A stretch of 64,000 nt of DNA from Bacteroidales bacterium (GCA_023138875.1 JAGLOO010000031.1:1-64000); one strand, 5' to 3'; positions 49,190 through 59,370 are shown, counted from the stretch's first letter. A program made the numbers and translations. Notes: generated by a model not told the origin, from the sequence alone.

Positions 49190-52100
49190 TTACCTGATGA
49201 TCATGACATATCCCTTCCTGACATCATCGTTTTTTATTTTCAAAATAGTATAATATGTGTCTTCGGGCAGCATCCTGCCGTTACTGTTTACGCCTTCCCA
49301 ATCATTCTGGTACGGAGCGGTACGGTACACCTCTTCCCCCCACCGGTTCAGTATTATCAGTTCCGAGGCATCGAACTGTTCGATGCCTTCCACATGGAAG
49401 TAATCATTTTTCCCATCCCCGTTAGGTGTGATCACGGTGGGGATGACGAAATCCTTTACACGGATCATTACCCGGTCTGTTGCCTCCGGACATACTTCGT
49501 TTGTAACACTCCATGCAAAAATATTATCTCCGATCACCAGGTCGGATACCCATGTAACAGGTGAATGGGGATCTTCGAATATCCCATTACCGGAGACCAC
49601 AGACCACGCACCTTTTTCGTCTGTACCGAGTTTCGCCTCAAGGGTCGTTTCAAAGCGTGCGGTGTACTCCTGGTCGGGCCCGGCATCCACAAAGGGCCGG
49701 GGCAGTACAACTATGGTTACCGTGTCCGTGTCGGTGACACCGTCTGCTCTGGTTACGGAAACAACATAGGTAGTGGTGATCCGCGGTTTTGCCCACGGAT
49801 CGGGTATGTCCGGCTGATCCAGACCGTCAGGTGGGTCCCATTTATAAGCATCTCCCCCCGATGCCTTTAGGTTGATACTGTCGCCCGGACAAAGCTTCAC
49901 ATCTTCACCTGCATCGGCAAAATCAGGAGGCCGTACCGAGATTACGACGCTATCCCTTCCCGAGCAACCGTTAGGATTGAAAACGGTCAGATGGTAAGTG
50001 GTGGTCACATGAGGATCTGCAAAGGGATCGGGGATTGAAGAGTCACTCAACCTGTAATCCGGGGTCCAGATCACAGAATCACCACCGGTACCAGTCAGTT
50101 GAACCACTTCTCCCGCGTCGATAGTCATATCCATACCGGCATCCACATCGGGCACTTTCAGAAATTCCACATCTGTTACAGCTGTGCCGGAGCAAATCCC
50201 GCTCGTGGCCGTCCATTGAAAAGTATATATACCATATGCATCCACCTGTACCGTGGCATCCGGGGTTTGTTCATCGGGTAGAAATGTAGCACTCCCCGGT
50301 CCGTTTGAAATGGACCAGGATCCAGCCGCATCTGTACTTGAAGTTACATTCAGTCCGTATTGCAATCCACATGTTTTGGCCCCTGGTATCAAAGCGATAA
50401 CGGGTTGTTGAAAAAACCGTACCACAACGGAAGAGTTTCCGGTACAGAGCCCGTTGGTTTCGGTCCGTTTGAATTCATAACTTCCATAATCGGTGACGGT
50501 AACAGTTACATTTGCACTATCAGGAGAAGGTGTAAAGAATGCCGCGCCCGGTCCGGAAACCCGGGACCATATCCCGCTATTGAAGCCAGGAGTTGCCTGT
50601 AGTGCATCAACCAGCCCACAAACATCCCCCCCTCCGGAAATGTTGACTACAGGGAGGGGATTTACCTGCACATTGATAATATTGGAAGAATCGGGGATAC
50701 AGATTCCCGATCTCAGATAGGCCCTGAAGTCAGCAGAGACCACAGGAATAAATACAATGGAATCTGACAGGTCGGCGGTTAGTGTACTCCAGGAATTCAG
50801 GCCCGGGGGCGAGGTTTGCCACTCTATATCACCATAATAGTCCTTTAGCATCAGGCGAATCGTATCAGCTTCACAGACGACCGGATCTGTTGTGCTGAGC
50901 ACACCTCCGACCGCCTCCAGGCAAGGGAGTTGCAACCTGGCCAGGTACATATTCTTATTGACATTACCGGGAATGAAAATCGAATCGAATGAGGCCAGCT
51001 CAGTATAATTACCAGAGATATAAACACATCCGGAAGCAGTCGCTGATACACCATTCCCAAAATCGGGCTGTGAACTTCCGGCAGTTTTTATCCACCTGAA
51101 TTTTCCGTCATTTGTATAGGAAACCAGGAAGATATCTTCCCATCCCTGGTTGTCGAAAATTTCATACATATTATCGATAGACAGTGTATAATATCCGGTA
51201 ACGTAAAGGTTTCCGAAAATATCCATTGAGATATCCCTGGCCACCTGGTCCCCGGACCATTCTCCTCTCAGGGTATGGACCCAGCCGGTAGCCCCGTTTG
51301 ATTTGGACATGGAGCAGATAAATGCATCTTGTTGGTTATTGTGGGACACGGGGTTACCGCTAAAGGAAGGAAAGAAGGCCGGGGCACCGATTGAGCCGGC
51401 CAGGTATATGCTATCGCTATCCATGGTTATCCCCAGGGAAAAATTTTCCTCATCACTGGTGATGGCCCTTGTCCACTGGTGGAGTCCGTCAATGGTGTAT
51501 GAAGCAATAAATAGATCATTTAACCCGGCGTTTGCGTTGAATAAAGTGGAGATGATATTGCCTGCAGCATTACTGAGACTCAGTATACTGCCTTCAAACT
51601 CACCGGTCACATAGATATGGGTTTCATCGCATGCAATGTCTTCACCGTAATCAATCATGTTACTGCTGCCCCAAATGTGCCATTGTTCATCACCGTCGGG
51701 GGTATATTTTACAACGAACAGGTCCGAATTCCCATCTGCAGTGTGAGGAGGCAGCGGACCGAAAGAAACGATACCCACGTGCGCTCCTGTGACATATACA
51801 CCCGAACTGTTTGAAGTGATCCCCCGCCCTTCTGTCCACGAGACCCCATCACTATGTCTCATCCATAATAATTTCCCCTGGAGATCATATTTCGCAAGAA
51901 AAAAATCATCACCATCCGTGTTGCTATAGAATGAATCGGGAGTCACGGAACCGGTTCCGGTAAAATGAATAGTACCTACTGAAGCAGATCCTGTGATGTA
52001 AATACTTCCATCCATATCCAGATGGATGGCATTGATGTTGTCATGATCACCTCCACCTATTTTGAATGCCCAGAGGAGATTGCCAGCTGGACTGTATTTG

Positions 52101-52360
52101 GCAACCAGGCCATCGTTTCCGCCATAGGTGTCCGAGAAATTGGTGGAAGGTGTTCCCCCCCCGGGAATGAAACCGTCCAGCGAACCCTGCCAGCGACCAA
52201 CCAGATAAACATTCCCTGTTGCGGGATCTGCAATCACATCGGCAGCAATCTCCTCCTGACTTGTGTAAAGGGGTTTCACCCAGTCCCATGGGGGTGCCTG
52301 TCCTGTTAATCCGGTGCTCACAATTAAGAAAAGGATATACGAGATCCGCTTCTTTCTCAT
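49190..52360 (-). CDS. T9SS type-B cargo: SBBP beta-propeller and Ig/PKD-like repeats
   Basis: 1,056 residues from ATG 52360 (MRKKRISYILFLIVSTG signal peptide); the open frame extends further upstream without a better start. An SBBP-type propeller (about 30-500; repeated GNVYLVG, GSIYITGSA, DLFVVKYTPDG, DNIYVTG-like blades) is followed by Ig-like modules (510-960; ATPGFNSGIWS, LCPGDSINLKASGG) and the gliding-motility C-terminal domain (965-1056; TVITPNGDGKNDYF, ILNRWGEEVY, DTYYTILKI). Such proteins are exported by type IX secretion and held at the surface by SprF. First gene of the minus-strand cluster. A weak TATATTTA box lies upstream. Confidence 0.92.
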   Translation of the reverse strand: MRKKRISYILFLIVSTGLTGQAPPWDWVKPLYTSQEEIAADVIADPATGNVYLVGRWQGSLDGFIPGGGTPSTNFSDTYGGNDGLVAKYSPAGNLLWAFKIGGGDHDNINAIHLDMDGSIYITGSASVGTIHFTGTGSVTPDSFYSNTDGDDFFLAKYDLQGKLLWMRHSDGVSWTEGRGITSNSSGVYVTGAHVGIVSFGPLPPHTADGNSDLFVVKYTPDGDEQWHIWGSSNMIDYGEDIACDETHIYVTGEFEGSILSLSNAAGNIISTLFNANAGLNDLFIASYTIDGLHQWTRAITSDEENFSLGITMDSDSIYLAGSIGAPAFFPSFSGNPVSHNNQQDAFICSMSKSNGATGWVHTLRGEWSGDQVARDISMDIFGNLYVTGYYTLSIDNMYEIFDNQGWEDIFLVSYTNDGKFRWIKTAGSSQPDFGNGVSATASGCVYISGNYTELASFDSIFIPGNVNKNMYLARLQLPCLEAVGGVLSTTDPVVCEADTIRLMLKDYYGDIEWQTSPPGLNSWSTLTADLSDSIVFIPVVSADFRAYLRSGICIPDSSNIINVQVNPLPVVNISGGGDVCGLVDALQATPGFNSGIWSRVSGPGAAFFTPSPDSANVTVTVTDYGSYEFKRTETNGLCTGNSSVVVRFFQQPVIALIPGAKTCGLQYGLNVTSSTDAAGSWSISNGPGSATFLPDEQTPDATVQVDAYGIYTFQWTATSGICSGTAVTDVEFLKVPDVDAGMDMTIDAGEVVQLTGTGGDSVIWTPDYRLSDSSIPDPFADPHVTTTYHLTVFNPNGCSGRDSVVISVRPPDFADAGEDVKLCPGDSINLKASGGDAYKWDPPDGLDQPDIPDPWAKPRITTTYVVSVTRADGVTDTDTVTIVVLPRPFVDAGPDQEYTARFETTLEAKLGTDEKGAWSVVSGNGIFEDPHSPVTWVSDLVIGDNIFAWSVTNEVCPEATDRVMIRVKDFVIPTVITPNGDGKNDYFHVEGIEQFDASELIILNRWGEEVYRTAPYQNDWEGVNSNGRMLPEDTYYTILKIKNDDVRKGYVMIIR

Positions 52361-52444
52361 AAACTGTGCATTATACCTATAAATATATATAGAATTATAG
52401 AATGAGGTCACAATTTTATTAAAATAGACATATGAAATTTTTGA

Positions 52445-52452
52445 TATTTTTG
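52445..52452 (+). promoter_or_regulatory. Bacteroidota-type -7 promoter box of surE
   Basis: TATTTTTG, an exact TAnnTTTG box, lies 22 bases before ATG 52475 in the divergent surE/cargo intergenic region. The -33 element is not evident. Confidence 0.4.
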
Positions 52453-52474
52453 TAGCTTGTTTAAATCAAGGACG

Positions 52475-53281
52475 ATGGGAAATACGAACAACAGACCGCT
52501 GATACTGGTAACCAATGACGATGGCATTGATGCGAAGGGACTGAAGGAACTGGTAAGCGTTGCCAGGGAGTTTGGGGATGTGGTGGTGATCTCAGCACGG
52601 GAGGCCATGTCGGGCATGTCCCATGCCATTACCATCAAGGTACCGCTTCGGGTTTTTTTGATTGAGGAAGAGGAGGGATTCAAAAAATATTTAACCAGCG
52701 GAACACCGGTGGATGGTGTGAAGCTTGCTTTTCACAGCCTGCTGGAGCGACGGCCGGACCTGGTGCTTTCCGGTATCAATCACGGTTCGAATTCGTCGTC
52801 AAGCATTCTCTATTCGGGAACCATGGGAGCTGCGATGGAAGGAGCTGTCAACCACATTCCGTCCATTGGATTCTCCTTGCTTGATTACAATCCCGATGCA
52901 GATTTCGGAACTTCCGTACAGGTTGCAAGGGAGGTGATCCGCATGGTCATGGAAAAGGGGCTGCCCGATGGAGTTTGCCTGAATGTGAATATCCCTGCTG
53001 TTCCACTGAATGAGTTAAAGGGGATCAGGATGTGCAGTCAGGCCAATGGTTACTGGAAAGAGGAATTTGAGAAGCGTACAGATCCTTCCGGACATGAATA
53101 CTACTGGCTAACAGGGTTTTTTCATAACAGAGAGCCGGAAGGAGGAGGGATGGGAACCGATGAACGGGCACTGGAGGAGCATTTTGCTTCCGTTGTTCCC
53201 ATTGATACTGATCTGACCGCCTATTCGGCCCTTGATAAAATAAAAACATGGGAAATGAAAGCTATGCGAAATGAAGGCTGA
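52475..53281 (+). CDS. surE: 5'/3'-nucleotidase SurE
   Basis: 268 residues from ATG 52475; the frame continues 6 codons back to a TTG. The metal site is intact: LVTNDDGIDAKGL (Asp-Asp), ISAREAMSGMSHAIT (Ser) and LSGINHGSN (Asn). SurE removes phosphate from nucleoside monophosphates. Its end overlaps the next gene by 11 bases, in the Bacteroidota order surE, small membrane protein, lpxB. Confidence 0.96.
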   Translation: MGNTNNRPLILVTNDDGIDAKGLKELVSVAREFGDVVVISAREAMSGMSHAITIKVPLRVFLIEEEEGFKKYLTSGTPVDGVKLAFHSLLERRPDLVLSGINHGSNSSSSILYSGTMGAAMEGAVNHIPSIGFSLLDYNPDADFGTSVQVAREVIRMVMEKGLPDGVCLNVNIPAVPLNELKGIRMCSQANGYWKEEFEKRTDPSGHEYYWLTGFFHNREPEGGGMGTDERALEEHFASVVPIDTDLTAYSALDKIKTWEMKAMRNEG

Positions 53282-53564
53282 AAAATCTTTTAATTCGATA
53301 GGTCATGGGCTGATACCGGGAATCCTTCTCCCTGCAGGTTCATTGATTGTTTTCTGGACTGTGAGGTTCGATGGGGGATTTTTTGAGTTCCTGAGGCAGT
53401 TTCAGCAGCTTGGCATGCTTTCAAAGGTGGTAAGTCTTTCTACCATTCCCAACCTGCTCCTGTTTTTTCTCTTTCTCTGGTTCAATAGATCATTTTCAGC
53501 CAGAGGAGTTATATTTGCAACACTGGTCATGGCATTTGTCATGCTGGTGCTCAAATTTGCCTGA
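53271..53564 (+). CDS. Small membrane protein between surE and lpxB
   Basis: 97 residues with three hydrophobic segments (about 13-30, 54-70, 79-96). Start ATG 53271 overlaps the end of surE by 11 bases, and lpxB follows 7 bases after the stop, so all three should be translated together. I do not know its function; a similar small protein is often annotated at this place in Bacteroidota. Confidence 0.8.
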   Translation: MKAEKSFNSIGHGLIPGILLPAGSLIVFWTVRFDGGFFEFLRQFQQLGMLSKVVSLSTIPNLLLFFLFLWFNRSFSARGVIFATLVMAFVMLVLKFA

Positions 53565-53571
53565 AATAACC

Positions 53572-54696
53572 ATGAAGTATTTTCTAATAGCCGGTGAGGC
53601 CTCTGGCGATCTACATGCTTCGAACCTGATGAAGGGATTGCTGCAATTGGATAGCCAGGCTGAGTTCCGTTTCATGGGAGGAGACCTGATGAAGTCGGTT
53701 TCCGATGGAATGGTGATGCATTACAGGGAGACCAATTACATGATGCTCGATGTGGTGCTGCACCTGCGAAAGATCTTCAGGAACATGCGGCGGTTAAAGT
53801 CTGAGATTCAAAAATGGCAGCCCGATGTGGTGATACCCGTTGATTACCCTGGATTCAATATGAGGATGGCCAGGTTTTCCACCTCACTTGGATTGAAAGT
53901 TTTTTATTTTATTTCCCCAAAAGTCTGGGCCTGGAAGCAGCGACGCATAGAACACCTCAGAAAGTACACCAGCCGCCTGTTTGTGATCCTGCCCTTTGAG
54001 GTTGAATTCTTCCATCGTTTCGGTATGAAAGTTGAATATTTCGGGAATCCGCTGATTGATGGAGTCACTGATTTCAGGAATGAATTTGAGGGAGCGGCTG
54101 TGTGGAAAACAAAACACGGACTGGATGGCAGACCCATTGTTGCGTTACTGGCTGGCTCGCGGAGAAAGGAGATTGAAACAATCCTTCCAACCATGGTTGA
54201 AGTGGCCCGGGAACATCCCGGGTACCAGTTCGTGGTTGCCGGAGCTCCTGCTCTGGATTCCTCGCTTTATGACAGATATCTGAACGGATCGGATATCAGG
54301 ATCGTATACCAGGAAACCTATGCGTTGCTGGAATCGGCACATGCAGGTATGGTCACTTCCGGAACAGCCACCCTGGAGGCGGCTTTGTTTGATACTCCCC
54401 AGGTGGTGCTCTACAGGACCAGGACACTGGCTTATGCCATTGCGAAACGATTAATAAAGATTAATTTTATCAGCCTTGTTAACCTTATTTACGGGAAAGA
54501 GCTGGTTGTGGAGGTTATCCAGAAAGATCTGCACAGACGGGCCGGCAAGGAGCTGTCAAGGATTCTCGGCGACTCAGAATACCAGACGGGAATGAGGGAA
54601 GGTTACAGGAAGTTGAGGTCAAAGCTGGGGGAGAATGGAGTTTCTGAGCGAATCAGCCGTCGAATGGTGGAACTATTAAAAGGGGATATGGAGTGA
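53572..54696 (+). CDS. lpxB: Lipid-A-disaccharide synthase
   Basis: 374 residues from ATG 53572 (MKYFLIAGEASGDLHASNLM). The GEASGD motif, PVDYPGFNMRMA, FYFISPKVWAWKQRR, GNPLIDG and GTATLEAALFDTPQVV are LpxB (GT19) signatures. It joins UDP-2,3-diacylglucosamine and lipid X into the lipid A disaccharide at the inner membrane. The longer open frame begins at a TTG inside the preceding gene. Its TGA overlaps the next ATG (TGATG). Confidence 0.97.
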   Translation: MKYFLIAGEASGDLHASNLMKGLLQLDSQAEFRFMGGDLMKSVSDGMVMHYRETNYMMLDVVLHLRKIFRNMRRLKSEIQKWQPDVVIPVDYPGFNMRMARFSTSLGLKVFYFISPKVWAWKQRRIEHLRKYTSRLFVILPFEVEFFHRFGMKVEYFGNPLIDGVTDFRNEFEGAAVWKTKHGLDGRPIVALLAGSRRKEIETILPTMVEVAREHPGYQFVVAGAPALDSSLYDRYLNGSDIRIVYQETYALLESAHAGMVTSGTATLEAALFDTPQVVLYRTRTLAYAIAKRLIKINFISLVNLIYGKELVVEVIQKDLHRRAGKELSRILGDSEYQTGMREGYRKLRSKLGENGVSERISRRMVELLKGDME

Positions 54697-55859
54697 TGCG
54701 GATATTGATTGTATTATTCATTGCTTTTCAATTGTTTGAAGCGGGAGCCCAGCCTGTTCAGGTGGGTTTATACCAGGACCAACTGGTCAATTCGGCAGTG
54801 GTTTATAGTTCATCCGGTAGTTTTTTACTGGTGGCCGAAGGAGTTGTTGTTTCAAGGTTGGGTGAAGGAGACATTCTCTATTTAACCCATGAGGAGGGAA
54901 GGGTGAAGGTACTGGATTCGGAGCGGGATTTTGGGTATTTTCAAACCATTGAGCTTAGGGGCATTTCATCGGAATGTGTTTTCCGTGTTCGGCCTATCCA
55001 GCCTGAACAGGAATCCAGGATGTACGATGATAACCTGATAGTAAAGGCGGAAGACCGATTCATGACCCTCATAAACGAGGTGGATTTTGATAAATACCTT
55101 GCTGGTGTGGTGGAATCTGAAGCGGGGCCCAATGCAGACAAGGAATTTTACAAAGCACAGTCGATCCTCTGCCGGACCTTTGCCATAAAGAACCTGGATC
55201 GTCACAAATCCGAAGGATTCTCTCTTTGCGACGGAACCCACTGCCAGGCCTACAAGGGAAAGAGTGTATATAACCCGGAGATCCTTGAAGCCATTCTTGA
55301 AACCTCCGGTATGGTCCTCGCAGATTACAATTATAAGTTAATCACTGCAGTCTATCATTCCAACAGCGGAGGACAGACCCAGAGGGCATCCGATGTCTGG
55401 CTTACCGATACCGAATACCTGCAATCGGTTATAGATCCCTATTCTCTGCACCAGTCCAATGCCAAATGGAGAGATACAATTTCATTTGGAGATTGGAAGT
55501 CATATCTGCTGAAGAACGGAATGAAATCGGTGATAAAGATACCCGACGAGATCATCTATGTGGAGCAGATGAGGCGAAAGAAATATTTTATTCTGGACAA
55601 GGATTCAATCAGGATGACCAAGATAAGAGAGGACTGGGGATTCAGGTCTTCTTTCTTTGATATGTTCCCTGATGGAGATTCCATCCTGATCTGGGGCAAG
55701 GGATACGGTCATGGAATAGGCATGAGCCAGGAAGGAGCCATGAAGATGGCCAGGGACGATTTTGCTTACCAGGATATCCTGCAGTTCTATTTTCATGAAG
55801 TGCGGTTGATGGATTACAGGGACCTTCCTGCTTCCAGTCTTCCGCTGGTAAAATTTTGA
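54696..55859 (+). CDS. SpoIID/LytB-domain exported protein
   Basis: 387 residues from ATG 54696, overlapping the lpxB stop. Signal peptide (LIVLFIAFQLFEAGAQ). The SpoIID domain (about 110-350) has YLAGVVESEAG with the catalytic-type Glu, KAQSILCRTFAIKN, HCQAYKG, YHSNSGGQT and GKGYGHGIGMSQEGA. Relatives are lytic transglycosylases that trim peptidoglycan, or LytB amidase enhancers. In Bacteroidota such proteins likely act on the wall rather than in sporulation. Confidence 0.9.
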   Translation: MRILIVLFIAFQLFEAGAQPVQVGLYQDQLVNSAVVYSSSGSFLLVAEGVVVSRLGEGDILYLTHEEGRVKVLDSERDFGYFQTIELRGISSECVFRVRPIQPEQESRMYDDNLIVKAEDRFMTLINEVDFDKYLAGVVESEAGPNADKEFYKAQSILCRTFAIKNLDRHKSEGFSLCDGTHCQAYKGKSVYNPEILEAILETSGMVLADYNYKLITAVYHSNSGGQTQRASDVWLTDTEYLQSVIDPYSLHQSNAKWRDTISFGDWKSYLLKNGMKSVIKIPDEIIYVEQMRRKKYFILDKDSIRMTKIREDWGFRSSFFDMFPDGDSILIWGKGYGHGIGMSQEGAMKMARDDFAYQDILQFYFHEVRLMDYRDLPASSLPLVKF

Positions 55860-55884
55860 ACCGGTACAATCTGGATGACCAGGC

Positions 55885-56616
55885 ATGTGGACACTCTTTA
55901 AAAAGGAAATAAGCGGTTTTTTCAGCAGCCTGACAGGGTATGTGGTTATCGTTGTTTTTTTGTTGCTCAACAGCCTTTTCATGTGGGTCATTCCCGGCCA
56001 GTTCAATGTGATAGAGAACGGATATGCCACGCTGGACTCCCTGTTTGCCATAGCCCCGTGGGTATTCCTGTTTCTGGTCCCGGCCATTACCATGCGGATG
56101 ATATCAGAGGAGAAACGGACAGGAACGCTGGATCTGTTGTATACCAGGCCGGTTACAGAGTTGCAGATTATTCTTGCCAAGTTTTTTGCATCCTGGACAC
56201 TGATCCTTCTCTCATTAATCCCAACACTTATCTATTTCTGGTCGGTTTCAAAGTTGGGAAGCCCCCCTGGCAATATTGATACGGGAGGAACCTGGGGTTC
56301 TTACATCGGACTCTTCTTCCTGGGGGGCATCTATGCGGCCATCGGTGTGTTTGCATCGTCTCTGACCGGGAATCAGATCGTTTCATTTATCACGGCGGTT
56401 TTTGTATCATTCATCATGTACCTTGGTTTTGATTTTTTAAGCAACCTGGCAGGATCGGGCAGCACAGCTTTTTTGATCTCCCGCCTGGGTATTGAGTATC
56501 ATTATAATTCCATGAGCAGGGGTGTGGTGGATTCGCGCGATATTCTCTATTTTATCCTGGTGATGGGATTGTTTATCCTGGGAACACGCACCGTTCTTCA
56601 AAGCACCAAATGGTAA
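55885..56616 (+). CDS. gldF: GldF, ABC-2 permease for gliding motility
   Basis: 243 residues with about six membrane helices. MWTLFKKEISGFFSSLTGY, MRMISEEKRTGTLDLL and LLYTRPVTELQIILAKF are typical of ABC-2 type permeases of the GldF kind. With GldG it forms the transporter first described in gliding Flavobacterium; the ATPase GldA is not in this window. gldG starts 9 bases after the stop. Confidence 0.93.
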   Translation: MWTLFKKEISGFFSSLTGYVVIVVFLLLNSLFMWVIPGQFNVIENGYATLDSLFAIAPWVFLFLVPAITMRMISEEKRTGTLDLLYTRPVTELQIILAKFFASWTLILLSLIPTLIYFWSVSKLGSPPGNIDTGGTWGSYIGLFFLGGIYAAIGVFASSLTGNQIVSFITAVFVSFIMYLGFDFLSNLAGSGSTAFLISRLGIEYHYNSMSRGVVDSRDILYFILVMGLFILGTRTVLQSTKW

Positions 56617-56625
56617 GCTAAATAT

Positions 56626-58335
56626 ATGGATAGAAAGGACCTGAAAAGACGAAATTTGTTGCAGCTGACCATCGCACTGGCTGTGGTGATCATGCTTTCA
56701 GTCCTTTCAGACATGAAATTTTTCCGGATCGATCTTACATCCGAAAAGAGACATACCTTATCGAGGTCGTCCCGCCATCTGATGCAAGACCTGGATGATG
56801 TGGTGTTTGTGAGGATCTATCTGGATGGAGATCTGCCCCCGGAGTTTGTTAGCTTTCGCAAATCGATCCGTGAACTGATGGATGAATGCAGGGCTTATGC
56901 AGGAGGTAAATTGCAGTATGAGTTTATCAATCTGTATGATGAATCCGATGAAGTATTGCGACACAAGATGATCGGTGAACTGTACGACTCGGGATTGAAG
57001 GTAACCAATATACAGGTCCGCGATCGCGAGGGAGGAACTTCTGCCAAGATCATATTTCCCGGTGCAATGATCACATACAGGGGCTATGAAATGCCTGTGA
57101 ACCTGTTGAAGAACAATCCATCCCTTTCCCATGAGCTGAATCTTAACAATTCAATCCAGACCCTGGAGTACGAATTTGCAAGGGCCATTCACAGCCTGAC
57201 ACTTGATGAGGTTCCCAGAATTGCTTTTATTGAGGGACATGGTGAACTGGATTCCCTTCAGACATATAGCCTGATGGATGAGTTGAAGAATTTCTTCCAG
57301 GTGGACCGGGGTTTTATAAACGGGAACACAGATGCACTTTTGAATTATGAAGCCATCATCATTGCACGGCCGGTGAGGATGTTCAGTGAAGCAGATAAAT
57401 TTGCCATTGACCAGTACATTATGCGTGGTGGAAAAGCACTTTTTTTTCTTGACCCGGTACATCCCTTTGCCGACAGCCTTTCCGGCGGCACAACTGTTGC
57501 ACTTGCCAACCAGGTGGGATTGGAGGATATGCTTTTTAAATACGGCATAAGGATCAACTACAACCTGGTGGCCGATATGCAATGCAACCTGATCCCTGTA
57601 AATACCGCCCCAGCCGGTGAGCAGGCCCGGTTCACCATGATGCCGTGGGTGTATCATCCATTGCTGTCAGGTCCACCGGCACACCCTGTAACGCGGGGCC
57701 TTAATTATGTGAAAAGTGAGTTTGCATCCTCCCTGGATACCATCGGCGGAAGTTCTCGGGATGTTGCGAAAACTGTGTTGCTGACCACTTCTGCAAGCAG
57801 CAGGAAGCGGGATGTGCCTCTTTACATCAGCATGCAGGAGGTAACCGTTCAGCCCGACCCGGCACTCTATACAGCATCAAACCTTCCTGTGGCCATTTTA
57901 CTGGAAGGGAGTTTTGATTCATTTTATAAGAATTACCCGGTGCCCAAAGGCGTGGTTCCCAGCGATTATGAAGTGATCAGCAAAAGTTCTCCTACCAGTG
58001 TGTTTGTACTGGCTGACGGGGACATACCGGCCAACGAGGTTCAGTTTGAAGGGGGAGCTTACAGGGCGCAGCCCCTGGGTTTCGACAAGTATACCAGGCA
58101 AACATTTGGTAATCGTGAATTTATCATGAATGTGGTCAATTTTATGACCGATGAAACCGGCATCATGGAACTCAGGTCCCGGGAGTTCAAGCTGCGTTTG
58201 CTCAACAGGGAAGTGATCAACCAGAAGGCGATGGTTCTAAAATGGAAGCTGGTTAACACCTTGATCCCCCTGTTCCTGGTCCTGCTTTCAGGAGTGGCGA
58301 TTCAGTTCATAAGGAAGAGAAAATATACCGGATAG
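56626..58335 (+). CDS. gldG: GldG, gliding-associated ABC transporter extracytoplasmic component
   Basis: 569 residues. One membrane helix near the N-terminus (about 13-32) and one at the C-terminus (about 545-563) enclose a large periplasmic part. RIDLTSEKRHTLSRSS, LNNSIQTLEYEFARAIHSL, IAFIEGHGELDS and GGKALFFLDPVHPF are GldG-type sequences. It follows gldF and is 1 base from the DUF4340-like gene. Confidence 0.94.
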   Translation: MDRKDLKRRNLLQLTIALAVVIMLSVLSDMKFFRIDLTSEKRHTLSRSSRHLMQDLDDVVFVRIYLDGDLPPEFVSFRKSIRELMDECRAYAGGKLQYEFINLYDESDEVLRHKMIGELYDSGLKVTNIQVRDREGGTSAKIIFPGAMITYRGYEMPVNLLKNNPSLSHELNLNNSIQTLEYEFARAIHSLTLDEVPRIAFIEGHGELDSLQTYSLMDELKNFFQVDRGFINGNTDALLNYEAIIIARPVRMFSEADKFAIDQYIMRGGKALFFLDPVHPFADSLSGGTTVALANQVGLEDMLFKYGIRINYNLVADMQCNLIPVNTAPAGEQARFTMMPWVYHPLLSGPPAHPVTRGLNYVKSEFASSLDTIGGSSRDVAKTVLLTTSASSRKRDVPLYISMQEVTVQPDPALYTASNLPVAILLEGSFDSFYKNYPVPKGVVPSDYEVISKSSPTSVFVLADGDIPANEVQFEGGAYRAQPLGFDKYTRQTFGNREFIMNVVNFMTDETGIMELRSREFKLRLLNREVINQKAMVLKWKLVNTLIPLFLVLLSGVAIQFIRKRKYTG

Positions 58336-58336
58336 G

Positions 58337-59299
58337 ATGCAATCGCGCAGGTACATCGGCATGATCATCTCCGCATTGCTTATCATAGCACTGCTCGTGA
58401 TATTTACCGATCCATGGAGTACGCTTCGCAGAGATAGCGATAGGATAAACCTTCGTGATCCTTCGGGTGTTGACAGGATCTTTCTGTCAGATCAATATGA
58501 CTCCACGCTGCTGATCCGGCAGAATAAAACATGGTTGCTGTTCGGGCAGGAGGCCGCAAATCCGATTGCGGTGGAAAACCTTCTTTTTGCAGCAGAAAGG
58601 CTTCAGATTAATTCAATCCTGGCGGAGGATCCGGATTGGACAGGCAGGCCTGTGAGGAAAATCCAGTTCTTTAAAGGAGAGAAACCTCTTCTGGAATATG
58701 AGTTCCAGTCCCAGGGAAATCAATACATGGTCAGACCATTCCGGTCAGACCGGTCCTATTTTGTATCCATCTCCGGGTATACCGGTCTCAACCTGGACAG
58801 GGTGTTTTCAAGTACCGTGAATCATTACAGGGAACACATCCTGATCGACCTGCTCCCTTCAGAAATATCCCTGATTGAGATAGAGAGGGCGAACGGTGAG
58901 TCATTTCGCTTTTCACAGGATCTGAACGGTGAAATAACATGCTTGCCTGCGAATAGAGAAACCATCTTTCCGCTGGGAGTCCTGGATGATGTTTCCATCA
59001 GGTTGCTGTTCAGTTATTTCACTTCCATCATGTACGAGCAAAAAGCCGGAGTCCCGGCAAACCGGCTGACAGGTGCCGAAGGGGAAATCGAAATGATTGC
59101 CAGGCTTCATGTAGAATCCCACCAGGGTGAGAAACATACACTTACTGTATTCCCATTCCATCAGGATCCGGGGGCGGAGGCCCATATGTTCCGTGCGCTT
59201 GTGACCTATAATAATGATCCCGAAGCCCTTGTCGTAAACTATATTTACCTGGATGTTCTGATGCGGGATATGTCCCATTATTTTGCAGGTGGGGAGTAG
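58337..59299 (+). CDS. DUF4340-like membrane-anchored protein
   Basis: 320 residues with an N-terminal membrane helix (about 8-28) and a periplasmic body of repeated beta segments (DRIFLSDQYDSTLLIRQ, WLLFGQEAANPIAVENLL, RPVRKIQFFKGEK). This repeat layout is that of DUF4340 proteins, which often accompany GldG-like ABC components. One base after gldG, so very likely co-translated. Function unknown; a chaperone or cargo-handling part of the GldFG transporter is inferred from position. Confidence 0.8.
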   Translation: MQSRRYIGMIISALLIIALLVIFTDPWSTLRRDSDRINLRDPSGVDRIFLSDQYDSTLLIRQNKTWLLFGQEAANPIAVENLLFAAERLQINSILAEDPDWTGRPVRKIQFFKGEKPLLEYEFQSQGNQYMVRPFRSDRSYFVSISGYTGLNLDRVFSSTVNHYREHILIDLLPSEISLIEIERANGESFRFSQDLNGEITCLPANRETIFPLGVLDDVSIRLLFSYFTSIMYEQKAGVPANRLTGAEGEIEMIARLHVESHQGEKHTLTVFPFHQDPGAEAHMFRALVTYNNDPEALVVNYIYLDVLMRDMSHYFAGGE

Positions 59300-59370
59300 C
59301 GGCTTTCACGTTTTTTTTTTGTATAATTGATGGATCATTCAGCTCATATCTCTAAAAAACGAAAACACTC

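Noticed and set aside
52361-52474. A promoter for the T9SS cluster (TATATTTA with an upstream TTG)
   Set aside because: It differs from TAnnTTTG in the last base and AT-rich sequence here would give such matches by chance, so it is not listed as a feature.
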